A stretch of DNA of 64,000 nucleotides from Plicaturopsis crispa FD-325 SS-3 (taxonomy: Eukaryota > Basidiomycota > Agaricomycetes > Amylocorticiales > Amylocorticiaceae), in contig KN832558.1 in NCBI GenBank assembly GCA_000827205.1, positions 330,792 through 394,791 of the forward strand, given 5' to 3'. The notes under the pieces were generated by a model. It worked only from the letters and a program-made list of their open reading frames with translations, did no database searches and was not told the DNA's origin. The translations under genes were made by a program, and so were the position numbers. Shown here in pieces: positions 59,016-64,000 of the stretch; positions within the stretch are counted from its first letter, which is position 1, and each line of letters opens with the position of its first letter.

Positions 59016-59419
59016 TACATCTAAATACATCATGTATGTTCCATCCTTTATCTTACTGCATCTTACATACCTTACCCTGCTGCATCTGCATGTGCTTTTC
59101 ATCTTTTGTACTGTTACTCTTAGCTAGTCCTACGTTGTCGACTATTCTTATTTTGCAAATTTCGATGTTTGTTTACGAGTTCGAGTGCATATGTAAGTAG
59201 CCTTCTGCTGTACCAGCATCTTGAGCGAGAGCACTTCGAGCATGCCAACCATTGTATGCAATGTCACGCAGTTGGTGTCGGATTCAGGTTGAAAAAGCGA
59301 TAAATTCACGAAAACAATGAGCCGAGTTCCTCATAATTATCAGGGAGAGCAAAAAACCTGACACTCCAATCTCTACGCATACGCGAGGTCGTCCCGGACC
59401 CAGGACGCACCTACTGCGG
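59016..59419. other. Convergent 3' region
   Basis: 404 bp between member D (plus) and the F-box gene (minus). AT-rich, no gene seen. Confidence 0.45.
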
Positions 59420-61434
59420 TTACGCGACTTTCCATGCCCAAAAAGGACCTATAGCCCAGTCAGCAACTCATCTTATCTGGCAGATGCGCCAAGGACTCAC
59501 CAAGGGGGTCCGTACGCTCGTGTTCCGCACCGGTCCAAAGTCCCAGCACACCCAGCGCCGACCCAACGTTGCCAACCTGTACGCCTTCCGTCGCCCACTC
59601 GGGCGCAGCGCTGTCTGCATAGCTGGATGTCTGCACCACACACATATACGTAAGTACTATACGTAGGGCGATGCTATAAAATGTTGCGCACCAGGCTCCA
59701 GCGGACAGTAGAGTCGCCTATGGCGCTTACTGAGCCCTTGATGTGTCTGATGCTCACGCCCTGACCCTCAGGGGGGCCCTCGCTCTCGCCCTCAACGAAA
59801 ATAGTGGGTAGCCGTGCGTGAGGGGATCGGGAGTAGCCGGATACACGGAGGCTCATGGGGACGATACGGAGAACCTCTTCGACGTCACCTCGAAAGCGGG
59901 TCGGCGTGGAATGCAGCTGCAAAGGAGAAATGCAGAGTCCCACGGGAGGCACATTAAGCGGCTTATTCTGGACGGTAAACCACAAAATGCAGAACTTACG
60001 TTGTGGACTGCGGAACATCATCATCAGCAAAGACAAGTAATTCCAAGCGTATTTGCACAGACAAAGCTCACCAAGTAGATCCCGGTAGTCAAGCCAGCAA
60101 ACGCACCGTCTAATCAACGTAAGCAACGCACGAACACTGCCAGGCATTTGTATAGTGCACACTCACCTCCACTCGCCTTCGACGCCGGCCCAATCCCATC
60201 CGTCGGCCCCTTCTTCGTTCGAGTTCGCCGCCTCGTAAGCATCCCAGAAACCAGGTGCGCTCCCCATCCGCAAGCCCTCCAGGCGCCTGATGGCGTCTCC
60301 CAGAAATTCCTCGAGCCGATGGTCAGGCTCATCCTGCTCTTCCGATTGTCGCAACATGTCCATCAAGTTCGCTTCAACTACTATCCGTGCACAGGCAAGG
60401 AAATGGTAGTCAGGATAGAATATAGCGTCGTCGTCATCGTCCGGCGGGGCGCTTGGCCTGTCCGCCTCGTCATTACCAAGGAGGAGAGGCATAAGGCCAT
60501 CAAAATCGACGGCGTCGCCCTCGAAGTGGGGTCGGCTGTGGTCCGGAAGAAACGGTCCCCAATGACGGGCGCCCCATAGGTAGCGAAGGTCGTATACCGT
60601 TATACGCGCAAAACGACGCGCGAGTTTGTGCTGCAAATCAAGAGGGGGCACGACATTGCTATCATTGTCGTACTCTGAGTCGGTTTCGGGGGCGGGAATG
60701 GGGATGAATCCCGTGCAGCAAATGAGCTTGTAGAACAATTTCGCGTTTTCGAACTCGTGCCAGCCATCTGCATCGTCGTTCTCCAAGTACTTGATGGGTA
60801 CAATGGCGCCACCTGCGAGAATCCTACGGGTAAGATACGGCGGGTAGCCTTTACGCTTGAAAAGTTCTTCAAGCCAGTATATATTGAGCGAGTCCTGCGG
60901 TGGTGGTACCAAGGCAAGCCTTCCCGTGGCCATGAGGAGAACAAGAGGCGGAAAGGCAGGGTAATTCGGGAAAATGGACGGCAACGGACTGCTGCGCGAA
61001 GGCAATGCACTATTGCGCGGGAGTACAGGGAAGGAGAGGTTTTGCACCAAGGGAAAGGGGAGCGCAGTCGAAACTACGGAACATAGGCTTCTTAGTGTTG
61101 CCAGCGTCAGAGATGGATCATCAGGTGAATCTGCGTCCGAGTTGTGAATATATCGCGCTGCAACGTATCGCCGCTGGAAGGAGAGTTTCCAGCTGAAGTT
61201 GCCTCCGAGTCCATCCAATTGCCCGTCTTTGAAGGAAGCTTTAACGCGCCGGGGGTCGTCGAACGTTGTCAGAAATACTTCCCGCCACAGATGGTTGTCT
61301 TGAATAGTGTAGACAAGCTTATGGAAAGCCTTGCAAGTCTGCGAGAACGCGCTGATGGAACAGGGTGCGCCAGCCTCTGCGCAAAATACGAGGATGTGTT
61401 CGATGACTTCATCTGGCAAGACAGAAATCGACAT
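59420..61434 (-). CDS. F-box protein, about 582 aa
   Basis: Exons 61434..60167, 60109..60072, 60007..60000, 59967..59692, 59630..59501 and 59448..59420. The N-terminus is an F-box (SVLPDEVIEHILVFCAEAG .. CKAFHKLVY .. LWREVF), which binds Skp1 in SCF ubiquitin ligases. The middle has LPFPLVQNLSFPVLP, IYWLEELFKRKGYPP and an acidic stretch (PPDDDDDAIFYPDYHFL). The C-terminal part (CVCWLDYRDLL, LRIVPMSLRVSGY, LPTIFVEGES, SVSAIGDSTVRWSL, EGVQVGNVGSALGVLGLWTGAEH, PFWAWKV) matches a mushroom-type F-box architecture with a likely substrate-recognition domain. Substrate unknown. The model needs an 8-nt exon and a 32-nt intron (59999..59968), the shortest seen here. Confidence 0.83.
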
Positions 61435-61644
61435 GACTCCGTGCCACTGTGTCTAGAAAAGTCATCGAAAAATCAGAGAGACCTCCAACGCAAGTTTGGC
61501 TTTAGATTGGAAATCCTTACAACTATGCTGGTCGCTACTTGACTGTAAGTAGAAGAGCGTATTGGTGTAAATGAGTAGTGCAAGTTATCGCGGGGAAAGC
61601 AGCGCTGAGTAAGCCTATGGCGGCTGGCCGGCACCGCAGGCGCA

Positions 61645-61984
61645 GCAACGCTCAGGGGTCAATTCACCTTATCTAGAATTGTGGCGTCTCCGTTGAAATT
61701 TTCACCTCGCTACCATGCACATAGCTTGAAACGCGCTGGGACATGGTTTGCTCGAACGAACGTGAATTCTGGGCAATGGATAACGCAGATAGAAAGAGTA
61801 CGGATAGATCGAGGTACGAAATGAATGTGGTAAGCTGCCGGATGTCAATGTCGGCGTGGACGGTATCTGTTCTCATCTTCTCTAACCTTCATCAATCGGG
61901 TATGGTGTAACGGCTAACATTGCCGCCTCTCATACGCATCTGCGCAGATCGCGGCAGCTCGGGGTTCGATTCCCCGTACCCGAA
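61645..61984 (+). repeat. Duplicated tRNA-Glu segment, copy 2
   Basis: Partner of 700-1043: CTCAGGGGTCAATTCACC, TTGTGGCGTCTC, CGCGCTGGGACATGG and the tRNA follow in the same order and spacing, with differences only in the flank. Confidence 0.7.
61896..61984 (+). tRNA. tRNA-Glu (anticodon CTC) with a 17-nt intron, second copy
   Basis: All 89 bases, including the intron, match the tRNA at 955-1043. Anticodon CTC lies at 61929-61931 and the intron at 61933-61949. Confidence 0.95.
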
Positions 61985-62865
61985 GTTGTTTTGCAGGGCA
62001 ATGCCTTGAGCCCGGGACTCGAAGGAAACCTCATCCATCAAAGCTTCCAGTTTCCTCGTTTCGACGTTCGACGTTCAACAGTTCTTCAGGTCTGTGCACC
62101 ACTGAGCAGGGTGACGGAACTGCGCCTTTGACGCGACGAGCATACTTTTGAAGTTGTGAAGGAGTACGACCCGCCCGGTATAACACCTACGCACTGTGAT
62201 ATGATTTTGGTGAGTTCCACGCGTTTGCCCCTCCTTGAACTTGAACTTGAACTTGACCGCCAAATGCTACTTACAATTAAACTCCTAATCATCCAAACCC
62301 TCCGACTCGTTGCGGGCAAGGGTGATATATAGCAGCAGACGTCTCTCCCGCGCGGAACCGTATCGTAGAATCAATACTTGCCCAATGCCCTTTGCCCCAT
62401 TTCAGAAACGCAAAGGCGCGGCCGTTTCCCATGCTCCAAAAGTGCTAGTGATATCTATTCCGTCGTCAAATACCACAAAACGCCTTTGTTTGGACGTGAA
62501 CTCAGCAAGAAGGTGAGTACTGCATCTTTTTCATTAAGCAGGTGTGCGACTCACTCTGAACGGATGCGATCTTTACCAGACATCTTGAAGTTCTGCATTC
62601 GTCACAGAAGTCAAATCCCCGTTACATTAACTCAGTTCGGCGTACGTCTGACGGCCTCTCAAAACTTCGAGAACGCTGAGCGCGTCAATTCTATTATAGT
62701 TATGTGCTATTCCAGTGGCATTCACACGGAACTGTTTTTCTGCGGCGTGACTTCAGTTGCCCCACATTACGCCGTTAAGGGCAAAATCTTCCCGGGCGCA
62801 GCACCTTATCGATCTCGTCAGTATCCAGTCTCTTCCATGCTCGTATACCTTTGCATCTGACGGCG
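61985..62865. other. Upstream region of the carboxylase gene
   Basis: A tandem TTGAACTTGAACTTGAACTTGA run (62237-62258; 6-bp unit) and a TATATAG at about 62324-62330 are present. An ATG at 62384 opens a short basic frame that I cannot support as a gene, so the TATA may drive a 5' leader of the carboxylase transcript. Confidence 0.4.
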
Positions 62866-64000
62866 ATGGATAGGGCACACAAACTACTCATCGCCAACCG
62901 CGGCGAGATTGCCGTGCGCATCATCCGCACGGCGCATAGGCTCGGCATTCGTACGGTAGCCGTATATGCACCGTCCGATGCCCTTTCGCCTCACGTATCC
63001 CTTGCGAATGAAGCATTTGCACTCGCAGCCACCGATATTTCGGAAGCTCAATCATACCTCAACCAGGAAGTGCTGCTCGCACTCTGCAGGCAGCATAATG
63101 TGACACTTCTTCACCCCGGGTACGGTTTCCTCTCCGAGAATGCCGATTTTGCAGCCCGCGTTATCGACGCCGGTGTTGCATGGGTAGGACCTCGTCCCGA
63201 AATAATACGCTGCATGGGGTTGAAGCACGAAGCCCGCATGATTGCTGTTGGCGCAGGCTTGAGTGTCGTTCCAGGCTCAGAGGGGCTGGTGGATGAAATG
63301 GAGGACGCGGCTCGAGTCGCGCATACCATTGGATATCCGGTGATGATCAAGGCTACCGCTGGGGGCGGTGGAATGGGTCTGGTTGTATGCCGGAACGAAG
63401 AGGAACTCGGAAGAATGTTTCCGTCGACGAGAGACCGTGCCCGTGTGAGTGCATGTTCATTCTGATTTATGTTCTTCTCCTCATTCTGTGCCTTAGATGC
63501 TCTTTGGGCATGCCGGTCTTTTCATTGAGCGGTATCTACCTGCTGCTCGACATATTGAAGTCCAAGTACGCTCAAAGATATACTCAAGATAAGAAATGAA
63601 GACGCTGACCATGTAGTTTCAAATGTCAGGTTTTCGGAGACGGGTATGGGAATTCTATTCACATGGGTGAACGCGAGTGCAGTGTACAACGGCGGCACCA
63701 AAAGGTGATTGAGGAAGCCCCGAGTGTGTTTCTGCGTGATCATCCCGGTGAGTTGCTGGTATACTCTTACTGGGAGCTCTGTGATTGAACGATTAAGCAG
63801 ATGTCAAAGAAACAATGTGCGCTGCTGCGGTCCGCCTTTGCAAGTCCCTGAAATATGGGTCTGCCGGTTCGTCACATTCGAGTCAGTCCAATACGGTATG
63901 CCTGATGACGCGAATAGGTACGGTCGAATTCATTGTCGACGAGGAAACCGCCGAATTCTTCTTCCTCGAAATGAATACTCGCATTCAAGTAAGAATCTCA
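62866..64000 (+). CDS. Urea-carboxylase-like enzyme, biotin carboxylase domain (3' end outside window)
   Basis: Exons 62866-63444, 63497-63565, 63630-63747, 63801-63866 and 63918-63988, continuing past the window. The start [20 protein letters not shown] and [16 protein letters not shown], the ATP loop [51 protein letters not shown] and FLEMNTRIQ define an ATP-grasp biotin carboxylase, closest in wording to the urea carboxylase/urea amidolyase branch (Y-L/Y-P-A-x-x-HIEVQVFG). The ATG at 62866 directly precedes the conserved sequence. Whole proteins of this branch usually continue with KipI/KipA-like (PxpB/C) and biotinyl domains, which would fit the nearby pxpA gene. That continuation is not visible here. 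Confidence 0.9.

Noticed and set aside
62384-62860. Possible small gene downstream of a TATA box
   Set aside because: Two frames of modest length, no domain and no convincing splice chain; could be a leader of the carboxylase transcript.
1-64000. CRISPR arrays, rRNA genes, complete transposons or virus-like elements
   Set aside because: No regularly spaced repeats, rRNA-like sequence, transposase, reverse transcriptase, integrase or capsid-like frames were recognised in any frame.

Overview
The window looks like nuclear DNA of a basidiomycete fungus, most likely an agaricomycete (mushroom or wood-decay type). The evidence is genes broken by many short introns (mostly about 45-70 nt, GT..AG, with CTNAY-like branch sites), fungal core genes (adrenodoxin reductase, WDR48, condensin SMC2, MAD1), secreted fungal enzymes (GH13-CBM20 amylase, chitin deacetylase, a six-hairpin glycosidase), and lineage-expanded families (F-box, DUF262, small kinase-like proteins, zinc-ribbon proteins). 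Gene models were built by hand from open frames, splice signals and reading-frame continuity. No search was run.

Layout. 0-9 kb: partial RecQ-like helicase, a tRNA-Glu with intron, an unknown basic protein, adrenodoxin reductase, WDR48-like WD40 protein. 9-13 kb: alpha-amylase in 28 exons. 13-21.5 kb: gene-poor, with a kinase fragment between perfect-looking inverted repeats and two related pseudokinase genes. 21.5-28.5 kb: a one-span membrane protein, chitin deacetylase and a six-hairpin glycosidase, the last two secreted and GPI-anchored by sequence. 28.9-40 kb: DUF262 protein head-to-head with SMC2, then an FCP1-like protein and a cyclophilin. 41.5-46.5 kb: three genes of an apparently undescribed zinc-ribbon family. 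46.9-51.6 kb: a second DUF262 protein head-to-head with MAD1. 52-54 kb: a double ABM-domain protein and 5-oxoprolinase subunit A. 55-59 kb: a giant fourth member of the zinc-ribbon family. 59.4-64 kb: F-box protein, a second identical tRNA-Glu inside a duplicated segment, and the biotin-carboxylase end of a urea-carboxylase-like enzyme.

The strongest unusual signals are: (1) the four-gene zinc-ribbon family, sharing C-x(2,4)-C..CxxC ribbons and one C-terminal domain, with the giant member built from phase-0 exons carrying one ribbon each; (2) very small exons that the frame requires (2, 5, 7, 8, 10 and 13 nt), with the 7- and 10-nt pair conserved between the two DUF262 genes; (3) DUF262 genes that each share a divergent promoter region with a chromosome-segregation gene; (4) a pair of kinase-like genes that have both lost the catalytic aspartate; (5) GC-AG introns, one of which creates the start methionine of mature cyclophilin.
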